Assembly (NCBI GenBank): GCA_002077065.1
Contig: NAJO01000026.1
Location: forward strand, 620,001 to 684,000
DNA from: Cryoendolithus antarcticus
Taxonomy: Eukaryota; Ascomycota; Dothideomycetes; Cladosporiales; Cladosporiaceae
DNA: 64,000 nucleotides
Reading direction: 5' to 3'
Both the position numbers and the translations under genes were made by a program. Under the pieces are notes generated by a model, which was not told the DNA's origin, made no database searches, and worked only from the letters and a program-made list of their open reading frames with translations. Positions 11,467 through 23,091 of the stretch are shown one piece after another. The first letter of the stretch is position 1, and every line of letters begins with the position of its first letter.

Positions 11467-12512
11467 CATCTGCGTTCCTGCCGAGGAGACCACCGCCGCG
11501 TGGGCGAGAACGTGAAGCACGGATATTGTCTAGAGAGACAGCTAGCCGCAAGCTGTAGACTAAGGGCGGTCGACCATTATGTGGTACGTGATCGCGGAGC
11601 CGGGCATACCGGTGCGACGCTAGAAACAGTCAAGACAGTAACGGTGAGAGTCCAGAGCAGCGTCTGCCAATACAAGTACGCGGAATCGTGAGTCGCCGAA
11701 GTAGCCAGAACAGTGTCTTGACCACTGGGTTTGCGCCTCTTTCCGCATTCAGCTTTACAGGCGCCACGAGCTTCTATGTGGCTTGCGTCGAGCAAAGCGT
11801 GGCAAAAGAGCCGAGAGCGGACATAACAAGATACAGGACAAGCGGATCATGTATCACTCCCATGATGCAACAAACCCAGTCTGCTTCGAGTCGAACAACA
11901 ACTTTGCAGCTGTTTCCCCCAGAATTGTGTGAGAGCCTCGCGAGATCATATCGAACTGGGGATTCTTTAACAAGCTGAGGGCGTAAAGTTAAGTTAACGC
12001 CAAAAGCTTGGTCCTCAGCCTTGAGTGGGTTCCGCACGTGGAGTCGTGGTTCAAAGGCCTAGGCAGTCCGAACAACTCCTCGGCTGCCTCTCACAGGCCG
12101 GTCGGTTCGCATTGCACTGCTTGTCCAAACATTGCGTGCGCTTTGCCATAGGCGGCGCGTAAAGTACAAGCGCTGATTCGGAGTACGCGATGACTATTCG
12201 ATCACACTCGCTATCCGGCGGGCATGGCCTCACCAGCGGCGTCGCTCGGCCACGAGATGCGAGTGACTGGCATTACTTAACAGCTGTTACCAGAGATGAG
12301 GCGTTGATCCTTGAATGCCACTTGACCAGCGCCGTCACTCGGTCCAGTGCTTGCCTGGTATCGCAGTACTGACTGAGGCAACGGGCACGCTATGCACGTG
12401 GGAGCCTCGCCCCCGTCCATCGTGGACTCCTTTTCAGCGAGATTCCTGTGGGACTCATCCCACATGTCAACCAGCCAAGGTCTCGTACAAACCTTTGCCG
12501 CCTTCATCGATC
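11467..12512. other. intergenic
   Basis: About 1 kb of upstream sequence for the secreted-protein gene and 3' flank of the SET gene. Short ORFs only. No tRNA or repeat recognised. Confidence 0.4.
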
Positions 12513-13407
12513 TCACAAGCCCAACTTCCCCAAGCCGTCTTCCCAGCTTTCAGCCTCTGCTTCTCGCGGATCGTAGTCAACGTCCACGAATGTCAGTCTC
12601 CCAGGCCCACCGTAGGAGATGCAGAGCTCCTCTCCCTCTGCAATGTCCCTGAGGGTTTTGTACACCACACATTCCCTCTCCAGATCTCGCGTCCAGACCA
12701 CATTCGGGTTAGAGCTGTGATTGAAGAGAGATCCAAGTCCGAATATGATCGCCTGAGTGACTTGAGACCCAGCGACGCGAGACATGACTGCATCGGGCGA
12801 TGTGGTTGTAGGTGGAGATACTTGCAGCGGCCAGTTGTAGGTGTAGTGATTCAGAAGAGTTTTGGAGGTGTGAGTCGTCACCTCAGATGGAGGCAAGATC
12901 AGGACTGGGGAGGTCTCGAGGTGTGTGCCTCGCTTGAGGGGTTGAGAGGCGAAGACACCACGGCCTGCGAAGAAGGTCAGGTCGATGTGGGCGATGCGCT
13001 GAAGCCATCGCTGTCGGATAGCCTATTGATGGCTTGATACCATCAATCGAGACAATGCGCCATCAGCGCGACTCTGATCATGGTCAGGAACGAGGGCTGA
13101 TTCAACACATTTCCTGGAATGAGCATCTTCACATCGGAGACGAGTCAGTCCACATCTGCTTCGCTGGCTGCGAGCATAGGTGCAACCGGTCATATGCTAT
13201 GCGTCATGGACAGAGCCGTTCAGGTTCTCGTCTGAGTCGAGGCGGAAGTAGCGTGAGCGTACCTTTGGGCGTGTCTGGAAGTAGGTAGAGGTACTGGCAA
13301 CGCTCAAGCGGTATAGCACGTTTCGGTGGTACTTTTTGATAAGGCGTCTGGGCTTCGGGATTCACGTCAGTCGACGCTTCGGGCCCACTTGGGGATGCAG
13401 ACGGCAT
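12513..13407 (-). CDS. small SET-domain protein (putative lysine methyltransferase)
   Basis: Exons 13407-13263 and 12964-12513, 198 aa. The phase-1 join CCCAAAG/GTACGC ... TTCGCAG/GCCGTGG creates the classic SET N-motif TPKGRGVFAS, which fixes the structure despite a long 298-bp intron. Seen: GRGVFA, KRGTHLETSPVLIL, GLGSLFNHSSNPNV (the family's NHSCxPN box, Cys replaced by Ser) and the C-terminal GEELCISYG. Known: SET proteins transfer methyl from SAM to lysine, using the NHS/PN knot and a C-terminal Tyr. Inferred: a stand-alone SET protein with no pre- or post-SET zinc clusters, so a non-histone substrate is likely. Same strand as tyrosinase, but nothing links their functions. Confidence 0.8.
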
Positions 13408-14359
13408 TGTGGAAGTGTTAGGTGCCTTGATGGCGTATCATTGTAAGTTATCAATTCAGAGAGCGCAGTGTGAGCATTGAAATTTTGAACGCGCCACGGC
13501 GCCCACATTGAAGCCTAGGTGCTGTACCAAGCGATACTGGACGTCAGCATCACAAACGTCGGTAACACAAGCAGTGACGTGGATCCTGATCACGTAGCAT
13601 AGCAGGCAAGAATGTTCACGGGTCTTGAGTCAACTTCATCATGGCTAGTCCTCCTCTGAAAGGCGATTTCTCAGTGTGGTCGCTCAATCTACTTCAATGG
13701 ACTTGAGACAATTGACGAAATGATATCGAGGCTCTCTTGCTATGTACACGGATCTGATTACTTTAAGATAGACTTATCACTGCCTTTTCGATGGCTGCAC
13801 GGACTGTATGTGTGTGAGTGCAGACAAGCCGGCAAGCGTTGATGATGCTTCGACATGATCGCGCCGGTGCACATCATCGCCGACTTGATAGCTTCGCAAT
13901 TTTTGCAGACGTGAGAGACCAGCTCCCAGGCTGTTCATCCAATCCAGACCCCATGCCATTCCAGCCCGTGTCACGAGCGACCATGCATATCAAGTGTGAT
14001 TGATGCAGGTACTGTACCTTCCGCATCCGGTCATGTATATGTACAGGCAAAGCTTCAGCTGCAGGTCCCATGTACAAGTGACAGCTCCAGATCTGTAAAG
14101 CTTGATTTCCAGTGGCAGGGTCTGCCGTAGTGTGTTGATTAATAGAGTTGTACTCTCGTCGGTGCGCCAATCGGGTCATGAGACTGGCGGCTGTCGCGCA
14201 TGTATCGAAAAGAGTGTGTTACGCCGGCCGTATGCAGTGTCGACTGACTCGAGGTCTAGTACGATGAAGCACATGAAGTAGATCCTGTAGCAGCAAAACG
14301 AGTGTCAGAGTCATGATTCAATGAAGCAGTATTCGTTACGTGAAGCAGCCTCGGTGTGC
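13408..14359. other. intergenic
   Basis: 950 bp between the SET gene start and the tyrosinase 3' end. Only short ORFs of at most about 100 codons without motifs. Nothing structured seen. Confidence 0.4.
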
Positions 14360-16410
14360 TCAGCACTCCATCTGAAACACCAAATGATCCCCAAACGCCG
14401 TCCCATACATGTCGCAATGCTCTTGGCATGCTTCATCAACAGACTTCACACTCATGCGATCATGTGCAGATACCGTCCCAACTTGCGCAATTTCGAGGGA
14501 GGGGCTTGATTACCTTTTGTCGCATCTGCCAAGTAGATGAACTTCGACCACTTGGGCAGCACATCTGGGCTCGATGGCGAAGGTGCCGAAGAGGCATACA
14601 CACTGATGTTGAACCCGGGAATGGTTGTGGGGTCGTAGTTCTCCCCAGCAGGACCAGCTACACGCCATTTGAGGTTGGCAGTCAAGTAAGGCACCACCGT
14701 CTTCTCACTAAGGTCCGTGAGTCCACCTCGTGTGACTTCGTAGGTGAGCGCGCGAGTCAATGGGATGGAGCCAGCGGTCGTGATGTTCTTCTCAGTCATG
14801 CCTGGCTGAGCGAGGATGCCGTATGGACCGATGAGGTTTGCATCGAGCGACCAGGTCGTGGGATCTTCGCTTGTCGGGGCACGGTTGAAAACGAAGACGC
14901 TGTAGGAGCCATTCAGGGCGTAGCGAGGGGTCCGGATGTTCGCCACGTATTGGTACAGACTGCCGTTGTTGGCGCGAAGAGGGGTGGCATTATCGGGCTG
15001 GACGAGCGTGCCAGTTGCTGTCGGGTAGGCGGTGCCTGCGGTAGCCGTCGTATTGCCTGCGGCGTAGGGTGCCGCCTCTGGCGCTGCGGTACGCTTGGAG
15101 GAGCCTGCAGTGGCAGTCGCTCCAGGGCCGTACAGCTTGTTGACATAGCTCTTGATCGCATTGATACTGCCATCGCTGTTCGCGAACTCCGGGTAGGTGT
15201 ATTTGAAGACTTTCATGTCCCGCACATCGTTCGTCGTCCAGAAGTTGCCCGATGTGTCCTTGTGGAAGGGCGTCAGAGGAGAGTCCGCAGTCTGCAACTG
15301 GCCAGCGGGGATCGTCCAGGTCGAGTGAGGAGCAACCTGGTTAGCACCGTAAGCGAAGATGTTGATGGCCTGCCACATTGCGAATAGACGATCGACGTTG
15401 GTGTGGTGTAGCCAGAATAGCGGGTCGAAAGCGGCAGTCGCAAGGTAAGTCATGTGCCCAGCCGAAACTGTCGATGATCCAGGTCCACCTGCAGTAGTGT
15501 GAATGGTGTTGTGAATGGCCTCGAGCGAGTTCGAGCAGGAAGTTGAGCTTGAACCAGCATCATCATTACTGAAGTGGAGGTAGTCCGTACAGGTCGAGAA
15601 CAGCTGGTAGACCTGGTCTTGCAAAGATGCGCGGATGTTGTTGAACGCATCGATCGACGACTGCTGCGTGCTGGATGCGGTGTTGGCATTGGAGTTCGGG
15701 TAGCGCAACGTCACTGCCCAGTTGACGAAGGGGCTGTAGACTAGCTGACTGGTATCGGTAAAGTCGTGACGGAACAGCGGGTTGATGATCGTGATGGAAT
15801 TACCATTCACATCATTGACCGTGACATACTTATTGCTGACAATCTGCGGCAGATTGGGGTAGCCAGGCTTTGGTTGTGCTGCCCAATCCCAGTACGGAAA
15901 CCTCATCGTGGAGAAAGCACCTTGCATCTCGGCCTGCTTGCTTGCAGGATACTGTGCCACGACTTGGCTGACCACATTGAGGAACGACTGTTCAAAGAGA
16001 GCGAGATAGGCGCGATGCCAGGATGGAAAGAGCACAGAGTCGTGTGTGCAATAGCCGTCGGTTCCACCACATGAGCTGCATTGGCCGACGTTGTCCCAAT
16101 TCTGTCGAGGCACGCCGTGGATGCCAGCAATTTGATAGTACGACATCTTGTCGGCCTGGTTGGTTGCGTGGAATCTCTGCATGCCCAGCATGAACAGGAT
16201 CCACTGATTCGGCTTTGTGAACAACATCTGCCTGACCTCAAGACGAGGGTAGACCGCGCTGCCCGGTGCACCCGAGACGACGGTAAAGCCAGACTGCCTC
16301 GATTCGAGGATGGATTCGTGCGATTCCTCGGCATGGTCAGCATGGTAAGGATGTGCGATGACGGACTGCGTAGCGACTGAAAGGCCCAGGAGGACCGATG
16401 CGAACTTCAT
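14360..16410 (-). CDS. secreted tyrosinase (type-3 copper monophenol oxidase)
   Basis: Exon 16410-14514 plus a short last exon 14430-14360, 655 aa. Seen: a signal peptide (residues 1-20, ending SVIAHPY). The CuA site is H98 (GIHGVP), C121-T-H123 (the Cys-His thioether pair) and H132 (PSWHRAYLALFEQ). The CuB site is H300/H304 (HNTIH) and the FWLHHTNVDRLF box at 332-343. A C-terminal region of about 260 residues carries N-glycosylation sequons and may shield the copper site until cleavage. Known: these enzymes oxidise monophenols and diphenols to quinones for melanin or cross-linking. The signal peptide makes it a secreted form, unlike the cytosolic Agaricus/Neurospora type. The last exon adds a tail containing three Cys. 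Confidence 0.93.
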
Positions 16411-17790
16411 CCTGGCGACTGCAAAGGAAAATTGACAAGCAAGCTATGAGCGAGTGTATGCCTGTGAGGGCGAAAATGCAAGTGTCCAGCGTTAGGACGT
16501 GGTGATGATATTGATCGACTAGGGAATATAGTAGAGAGCAGGGGAATGAAAGCAAGAGCAGTTGCCCTGCAGAAGGAGAGGTGACCTGCCCGTTTGCGCA
16601 AGAGAGACACTTCGCTAGGCTAGGCGACTAGGCCCGCACAAGCAACCGTTAGCCTGCGTTAGGGTCGCAGTCAGAACGGGGTAGCGTGAGATCTCCGTCG
16701 CACTCGTGGAGCACCGGCAGCGGACCACTCTGCGAAAGTACGAGCTTCAGCCAAAACCGGGCCCTGGCGCTGCCGATTTGGCTGGTGCCAGACGAGTGCC
16801 TCGTGTTCGTCGCGTCTTGTGACATCTCGCCAGTTTGTATGAGGGCTCGTCGCGAAGATCTCTGGTGGCCATTGACGCGTAGTCGGAACACTGTCCCATC
16901 AGCAAGGTCATCGTCAGTACGTCGTGATAGACCAATCGTCCTGCTAGCATCATCACTGTAGCCAGAGTCCTCACCAATTCGTCGGCATTCGTCGAAAGCC
17001 ACGACCAAACAAAGGCGCCCTTCGAGAAACTCTACATCTTTCCACGGCTATTTGCGCCATTACCCCTGGTCCTTTTAATCTCTGCTCGTGCCGGCGGCCG
17101 ACACGCGAACGGTCAGACCAACGATCGGCAGCCACCCGAGCAGTTCCTTTGCGCGCGGCTCTGCAACATGCAACAGACACCAACCATTCCCTCGGCCTTG
17201 TATCTGCATGACATCCACGCGTCGCTCGACTGTGAGAGAGGCGAATGTCTCGGCACCGCGCGAACCATCAAAAGGGGCATGCGAGCTACGCGTTGCTGTA
17301 CGACGGTGGCCGCAGAGAGGGGCAAAGGTTTATTATTGGCGAGTGCGGAGAAGGCTGGCTAGCGCAGGTACCGCCGCAGAACGAAAAGTGGAGCGCTTCG
17401 TGTCTTGCTACACCATCTCGATGTGACACATAAGATCTCACTGTCAGCTCTCGTTCTGAGCGCCCGGTGTGATGCATTCTACACGCCCGCAATGCAACAG
17501 CGCTCAAGACGAGAGAGATCGTGCGGGTTATTCAGGACTTGAACGTGCATCACGTGCTCAACATCTTTCGTTCTAGTGACCACGGTTGCATACGCAAGGT
17601 GCGGCGTCCGCTGTTGAACCGACTGACTACAACAACAGACAAGGACAGACGTAGCGCTATGGGGCCGTAGCAGGTGTTGACGAGATGTAAGGCCACCAGA
17701 TCTGTGCGGTAGAAGGAGGGTCCAGCCCTGACGCAATGTCGTTATCCAAGACTCAGCCTACAGTGGTATCTCAAGACCTGTCTGTCCGAC
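16411..17790. other. long intergenic region
   Basis: 1.38 kb upstream of tyrosinase and downstream of the CFEM-like gene. It holds many short GC-rich ORFs on both strands with Arg/Ser-rich translations and no motif. No repeat, tRNA or mobile element seen. Probably holds the tyrosinase promoter. Confidence 0.4.
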
Positions 17791-18523
17791 TCAGATCGCA
17801 ACAATAGCGCCCATAAACCCCACAGCCAACAGTCCTACAATGTCTATCCCGAGCCTAGCAGCACCTCCTGTAGCTGAATTTGCTGTGCTCGAAGCACTAG
17901 GCGCAGCGCCTGTTGCACTTGGGCCGGCAAAGCCACTCGTAGGTCCTGCAGCTGTGGAAGAGTCAGTCGCCGATGCTGTACCGCCAGTAGCAGACGCACT
18001 GGTCGCCAGCGTGCTGGACATGCTGCTGTCGGAAGCTGACGTGGTGTCCGTACCCGAGGACGAGGCGGAGCTAGCGCTGTCCGTGGCGCTTGAGGTCGCA
18101 GAGGTGCCTAATGCAGTAGATGATGCAGTTGATGATGCGGTCGAGGAGTCGGATGCTGAGGACGAGGTTGAGATCACTAGGTCCCATGTCAGCGTTGTGC
18201 AGACTTCATGCTACTTGCGCGATGCGCCTACCAACTGTCTGTCCCGCGTTCTTGCACACGCCTTCGAAAGCGCTCAGCGCAGTTTGCGCATTATCTCCGC
18301 AGTTCTTCGATATGTAGCTCGTGACTGTGTCAGGGCTGGAGCAGATTGACTTGAAGTCTGAAGGGTCGGGGCAGGTGCTGTATCTCCTTTAGCTTCCCTC
18401 ACACCCTGCCCACACTTGTAGCTCTTACTTGACGGCAGCTAGAAGGCAAGCAGGTGGCGCTGCAGCGACTAGGGAAGTCGCGGTGGCGAGGAGCGCGAGT
18501 AGAGTGGTCTTCAGATTTAGCAT
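17791..18523 (-). CDS. GPI-anchored CFEM-like cell-wall protein
   Basis: Exons 18523-18429, 18377-18232 and 18176-17791, 208 aa. Phases 2 and 1 match (GTCAA/GTAAGA ... ACAG/C; AGTTG/GTAGGC ... CTAG/TG). Seen: a signal peptide (1-22), then a CFEM-like helical module with Cys at 26, 34, 44, 58 and 73. A Ser/Thr/Ala-rich stalk of about 100 residues follows, and a hydrophobic C-terminal tail after small residues, fitting a GPI signal. Known: canonical CFEM domains have eight Cys and can bind haem; here only five are visible, so haem binding is doubtful. Inferred: wall or membrane surface protein. Divergent from ARG4. Confidence 0.83.
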
Positions 18524-18880
18524 GGTCGCGATGCTCTTTGTGATGGCGGAAAGTGCCGGGTATCTTCGATGGACGCGGAAAGGATAGTGAGAACGAGTGT
18601 GAGAATGCCGACCTCGAATGAGTGAGAGAGTCGAAGATAGTGACTTAGTGAATGAGTGTGTTGAGCGGAGACCATGTGTTGCCGCTGAGCAAGTCAGGAG
18701 TTCCACGTCGCCGTGTTTGGGCGTGTTTCACCTGAGATCCCTTGCCAGCCCTGCCAAGCGTTACGAGCTGGCATACCGGGCTGTCGGGTTCCAGGAACAA
18801 AATGTTCCGAAAATCTTGCGTGGACAGTCAGCTGATGTTGTATATACCTCTACAGTATCTTGAACCACCAGTCTAGAGTC
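18524..18880. promoter_or_regulatory. divergent promoter region CFEM-like gene / ARG4
   Basis: 357 bp. A TATATA at 18841-18846 lies 35 bp before the ARG4 ATG. No clean CpcA/Gcn4 element (TGACTCA) is present; the only core is a GAGTCA that overlaps the ATG itself. Confidence 0.35.
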
Positions 18881-20293
18881 ATGGCTACCTCCTCTGATGC
18901 GCCCTCAGCGGGCAAGCTTTGGGGTGGTCGATTTACTGGCGGCCAGGACCCAATCATGACCCAGTACAACGAGTCGATTTACTTCGATCGAGCTTTCCAT
19001 AGCCAGGACGTTCGTGGGAGTATTGCTTACGCAAGGGCGAATGTCAAGACAGGCATACTCACGGAACGAGAATTCTCGGAGATCGAGCGAGGTTTGAAGG
19101 GAGTGCTGAAAGAATGGGAGACTGGCAAGTTTGAGATTCAACCGGGCGTGGACGAGGACATACACACTGCCAACGAGCGACGACTAGGCGAGATCATAGG
19201 AAAGGAGATTGCCGGAAAGCTCCACACTGGCCGGAGTCGGAATGATCAAGTGGCTACGGACATGCGTTTATGGCTACGGGATCAGCTTGATCAGCTTGAG
19301 GGCTACCTGATTGACTTCCTCAAGGTCATCGCAGCGCGAGCAGAGAAGGAGATTGATGCACTGATGCCTGGCTACACACATTTGCAGCGTGCACAGCCCA
19401 TACGATGGAGTCACTGGTCGCTGATGTACGGGTCGTTCTTCGCATCAGATCTACAGCGGTTGCGAGAGGTGAAGGCAAGGGTCAATAAGTGCCCGCTCGG
19501 CTGTGGTGCGCTTGCTGGAAACCCTTTCAACGTCGATCGTGATGCTATCGCGAAGGAGCTGGGCTTTGACGGCCTGATCATGAACTCGATGGCTGGTGTC
19601 GCAGACCGTGACTTTGTCGTTGAGACGATGCAGTGGGGAAGTATGCTGATGATGCATCTGTCTCGATGGGCCGAGGACTTGATTATCTACTCGAGTGGCG
19701 AATTCGCCTTTGTGAAGCTCGCAGATGCGTATTCCACAGGCAGTAGTCTGATGCCTCAAAAGAAGAACCCGGACTCCCTGGAGCTGCTTCGAGGTAAAGC
19801 TGGACGTGCATTTGGACAGATGGCAGGTTTGATGATGAGCATCAAAGGCATACCATCAACATACAACAAAGATCTGCAGGAGTCTGTTGAACCCCTACTC
19901 GACCACGTGAAGACCGTCGGTGATTCCATTCAGATCGCCACCGGAGTCTTGAGTACGCTCGCGATACAGCCAGACAACATGCTAGCAGCTTTAACGCCAG
20001 ACATGCTTGCCACTGACCTCGCAGACTACCTCGTCAGGAAAGGGGTACCTTTCCGCGAGACACACCACATCTCCGGGCAGTGTGTCGCGCTCGCAGAGAA
20101 GGTGAAGAAGCCGATGGACAAGCTATCCTTCGAGCAGCTTCAAGGCGTTGATAAGCGGTTTGAAAAGGATATCATGGAGGTATTTGACTACCAGAAGAGT
20201 GTTGAGATGCGCAGTGCAAAAGGTGGAACGAGCAGAAGCGCCGTCATGGAGCAAATTGAGGCTGTAAAAAAGGCGCTCGAAGGTGGCAGATGA
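18881..20293 (+). CDS. ARG4: argininosuccinate lyase
   Basis: A 470-aa intronless gene. Seen: KLWGGRF near the N-terminus, [17 protein letters not shown], the TH dipeptide in [14 protein letters not shown], and the flexible signature loop [12 protein letters not shown] at about residue 288. Together these are diagnostic of the fumarase/aspartase superfamily member ARG4. Known: it cleaves argininosuccinate to arginine and fumarate, the last step of arginine synthesis; active as a tetramer. Start: ATG at 18881 ([16 protein letters not shown]) rather than the in-frame ATG at 18860, because it matches the family's usual length. Divergent from the CFEM-like gene; ARG3 lies 9 kb away on the same strand. 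Confidence 0.97.
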   Translation: MATSSDAPSAGKLWGGRFTGGQDPIMTQYNESIYFDRAFHSQDVRGSIAYARANVKTGILTEREFSEIERGLKGVLKEWETGKFEIQPGVDEDIHTANERRLGEIIGKEIAGKLHTGRSRNDQVATDMRLWLRDQLDQLEGYLIDFLKVIAARAEKEIDALMPGYTHLQRAQPIRWSHWSLMYGSFFASDLQRLREVKARVNKCPLGCGALAGNPFNVDRDAIAKELGFDGLIMNSMAGVADRDFVVETMQWGSMLMMHLSRWAEDLIIYSSGEFAFVKLADAYSTGSSLMPQKKNPDSLELLRGKAGRAFGQMAGLMMSIKGIPSTYNKDLQESVEPLLDHVKTVGDSIQIATGVLSTLAIQPDNMLAALTPDMLATDLADYLVRKGVPFRETHHISGQCVALAEKVKKPMDKLSFEQLQGVDKRFEKDIMEVFDYQKSVEMRSAKGGTSRSAVMEQIEAVKKALEGGR

Positions 20294-20690
20294 GGAATCA
20301 GCCACCTAGTTGGGGCTAAAGTTACGGTTCCATACTTCGACAACCATTTGCCAGGAGAGCAGATGGGGACCGGCAGCGTTCGCTATTATAGCGTACGAGC
20401 TTGGCGGAGCAGCGTGTCTTCCTTCAACCAGTTCAGCACCGGCAGGAGGCGAGGTCGTGGTGAAGCATTACAGCAAGCGTGGGAATAGCGATTATATATA
20501 CCCATACATCGCAATTGGACTATATGAGGATGCCGGTCACATCGGAATGTACTCTGCATAACGTGATGTTTGTTTAGCATTGGCTTGGCATTCGCTCCTG
20601 CCTTCGAATGTTCACTTCGTTGACTCGACCTCACCTTGTCTTGCCTATATCCTCACATTAGCCTCATCAGGAGTGCCCGACATTGCGAAC
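20294..20690. other. intergenic, ARG4 3' flank and DUF647 gene promoter
   Basis: 397 bp between tandem genes. A TATATATA run is at 20493-20500. Nothing else stands out. Confidence 0.35.
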
Positions 20691-22158
20691 ATGGCAAATC
20701 TCGAAGTAATCGAGCACGACGATGCCGGCAATGTCACTATGACTTACGTCGAGTCGACGAATGATCAGGGCAACGCCAGAGTCGACCTCGTTCGACCATT
20801 GCAGATCAAGTCGCTGCTTCAAAGAACATTAGATGTCTTCCTTCCTGCCGGCTATCCTCACAGCGTCACGAGTGATTATTTCGAGTGGGTCATTGTCATG
20901 TATCCTTGACTTGATCAGTATGCTGAACATTGGTAAGGTATCAAGTCTATGTATTGCGTTCCTGATATGAAGTGTGACGCTTTCCACACTGCTGACACGG
21001 ACGAAGGACTCTTTACAAGCCTTCTCGAGCAGCATCGCTGGTCTGCTGTCATCTCGTGCAGTTCTTTCGAGTGTGGGTGTCGGCGACGCCACTGCCTCTC
21101 CAACTGCCGCTCTGCTCCTGTCCGTAGTCGAGCAGTCCGTCGGCCGTGTCATCACCATACTGTTCGCATATCGCTTCGGGACTTCTCTCGAGCCCGAGTG
21201 CAAGATGTATCGTCTTCTGGCTGACGTTCTCAACGACTTCGCCTTCGTCCTCGATTGCCTCTCGCCTGCTTTTCCGAAGCCACTGCGTGTACTTGTACTG
21301 ACCTTTGCAGGACTCCTGAGAGCCCTGTGTGGCGTTGCAGCAGGAAGCAGTAAGGCCAGTCTATCAGCGCACTTCGCGAAATGGGGCAACTTGGGGGAGC
21401 TGAATGCGAAGGACTCTAGCCAGGAAACTGTCATAAGTCTACTGGGGATGCTGGTCGGGAGTCAGGTCGTTACTTATGTCACGAGTCCAATGGCTACGTG
21501 GACAACGTTGATGCTACTACTCGCGATACATCTAGAGACGAATCGGCGGGCTGTACGAGCTGTGAGCATGCGGACGTTGAACCGGCAGCGAGCTGGCATC
21601 ATCTACCACCATCTTCGCAGGGACTACGTGCCTTCGCCTGAAGAGGTGGCCCAGACGGAGTGGATCTTTGAGTGGGACGGTGTCATGCGGCCTGCTGATG
21701 GGAGCCTGCTCGGCCACTGCACTGTCGACGCCTCGATTTCGGATCTACTCAGCAGCATCGCTTCGACGCACTCCTCGACAAAGTCTACAACACTGGGTAG
21801 CACCAGTCTCACGAAGCTGCTACTGCCATTCGCTGCTAAGAAGTACATCCTGTGGTATGAGCCTCGCACAATCGGTAGACAGCTGAAGGTGTCCATCGCT
21901 TTGAAGCAGGGCGCTGAGTGCATTGATATCATCGCTGCATGGTGGCATGCAATTGCCATGGCTGAGGCGGTCACTGGTATTGCCACTGGCAATGCAGGAG
22001 ACGGAGGAGGTCTCAGTGTGCTGGAGAAGACCATGCGAGACGTCGATCAACTCTTACAAAAGTATCGTAAGCCGCTTGAGGACCTAGGCTGGGATCTCAA
22101 GACTGGTGCTCTGGAGACGAGAAGTGGACGCAGGCTTGATGTGCGCAAGCTGTCATGA
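20691..22158 (+). CDS. RUS1-family (DUF647) protein
   Basis: Exons 20691-20884, 20938-20950 (13-nt microexon) and 21007-22158, 452 aa. The microexon adds the end of a Glu codon plus Tyr-Gln-Val-Tyr, restoring the family motif DYFEYQVYDSLQAFSSS. Without it the frame breaks. Seen: family core GVGDATASPTAALLLSVVEQ, the Gly-rich hydrophobic helices that follow, and YRLLADVLND. Known: RUS (root UVB sensitive) proteins occur in plants, animals (C16orf58) and fungi. They are linked in plants to vitamin B6 homeostasis and in animals to mitochondrial or membrane functions; the biochemical role is unresolved. Several helices (about 75-235) could be membrane-associated. Confidence 0.87.
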
Positions 22159-23091
22159 TCGATGCACATATCGACTTGCCTGATTGACTATGTCATGGCT
22201 TGCGAGGAAATCCTGGAATGCAGGAGCGCAGTATTGGCGGCTCCGGACGTTGACGAGACACGCGACACGCGACGTTTGTCTCGGTACTGATTTCCCCAGA
22301 CTCCGCTGGTCGGTGCGATCGTTCATGCACAGTCACGGCGTGATTTCGGTGCAACCTTGCCAGCTTTGTGTTCGACCTGGATGGCAATCATTTGAAGCCA
22401 AGGGAGACGTTTGCCAGTCGAGTACTTGAGGAGAGTAGCCGCGACGAGCATGCAAGTACAAAGTGGAATATGTCTCCAATGGTATCAGTTCATTGCCGAA
22501 TGGTCAAGATGCCTCGAAGAAATTGCGCTCATTCCAGACAATTCCAGATTGCGGGGTCCTCGCATCGTCACCCTGCAAAATCCAGACTGAGTTTAGTAGC
22601 TCCAGCCCACCTCGTCAGTACGGTACTTTTTTAACAGTACCGCATGACAGCGACGAATCGGAGGCAACAAATCGCTTGTCCCAGTCTGCTTCTGGGCATC
22701 CGAGTACTCACCGACCCGTATCTCTCCAAAGTATCCCGCATTATCGCTTGTGATGTCGACGTCGGGTCTGCCTCGTGGCATTGTACCTTACTTCCCTGAG
22801 TACTGGGTTTCTGCTTTTCCTTACTGTCGGTATATGCATAGGCCAGAGCATGGTACTGGGAGAAGTTGGACCATATTGAAGCGTGGGTGCCACGCGAATC
22901 TCGAAGCTTGAGTTGATGGGAAGCACTGCGCCAGGCGGACAATTGGATTGAAAGAGTGAAGGGACTGCTAGGAGTGGTCGTTTCATTGCAGTGGACGGTC
23001 TGGGGGCGGCAGTAAGCGACACAGAGTGCATGGCACGATGGTTGAGCGAACATCGAAGAATACCGAGCAGTGATCTCGCGCGAAAGCTACC
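22159..23091. other. intergenic
   Basis: 930 bp between tandem plus-strand genes. Minus-strand ORFs of up to 140 codons occur but have no recognisable features. No repeats or RNA gene recognised. Confidence 0.4.

Noticed and set aside
17840..18349. 169-codon plus-strand ORF rich in Ala, Val and Glu
   Set aside because: Antisense shadow of the CFEM-like gene's Ser/Ala stalk; no start context or motif.
14360..18523. Secondary-metabolite or melanin cluster around tyrosinase
   Set aside because: No PKS, reductase, transcription factor or laccase is nearby; the neighbours are a SET protein and a CFEM-like protein without pathway logic.
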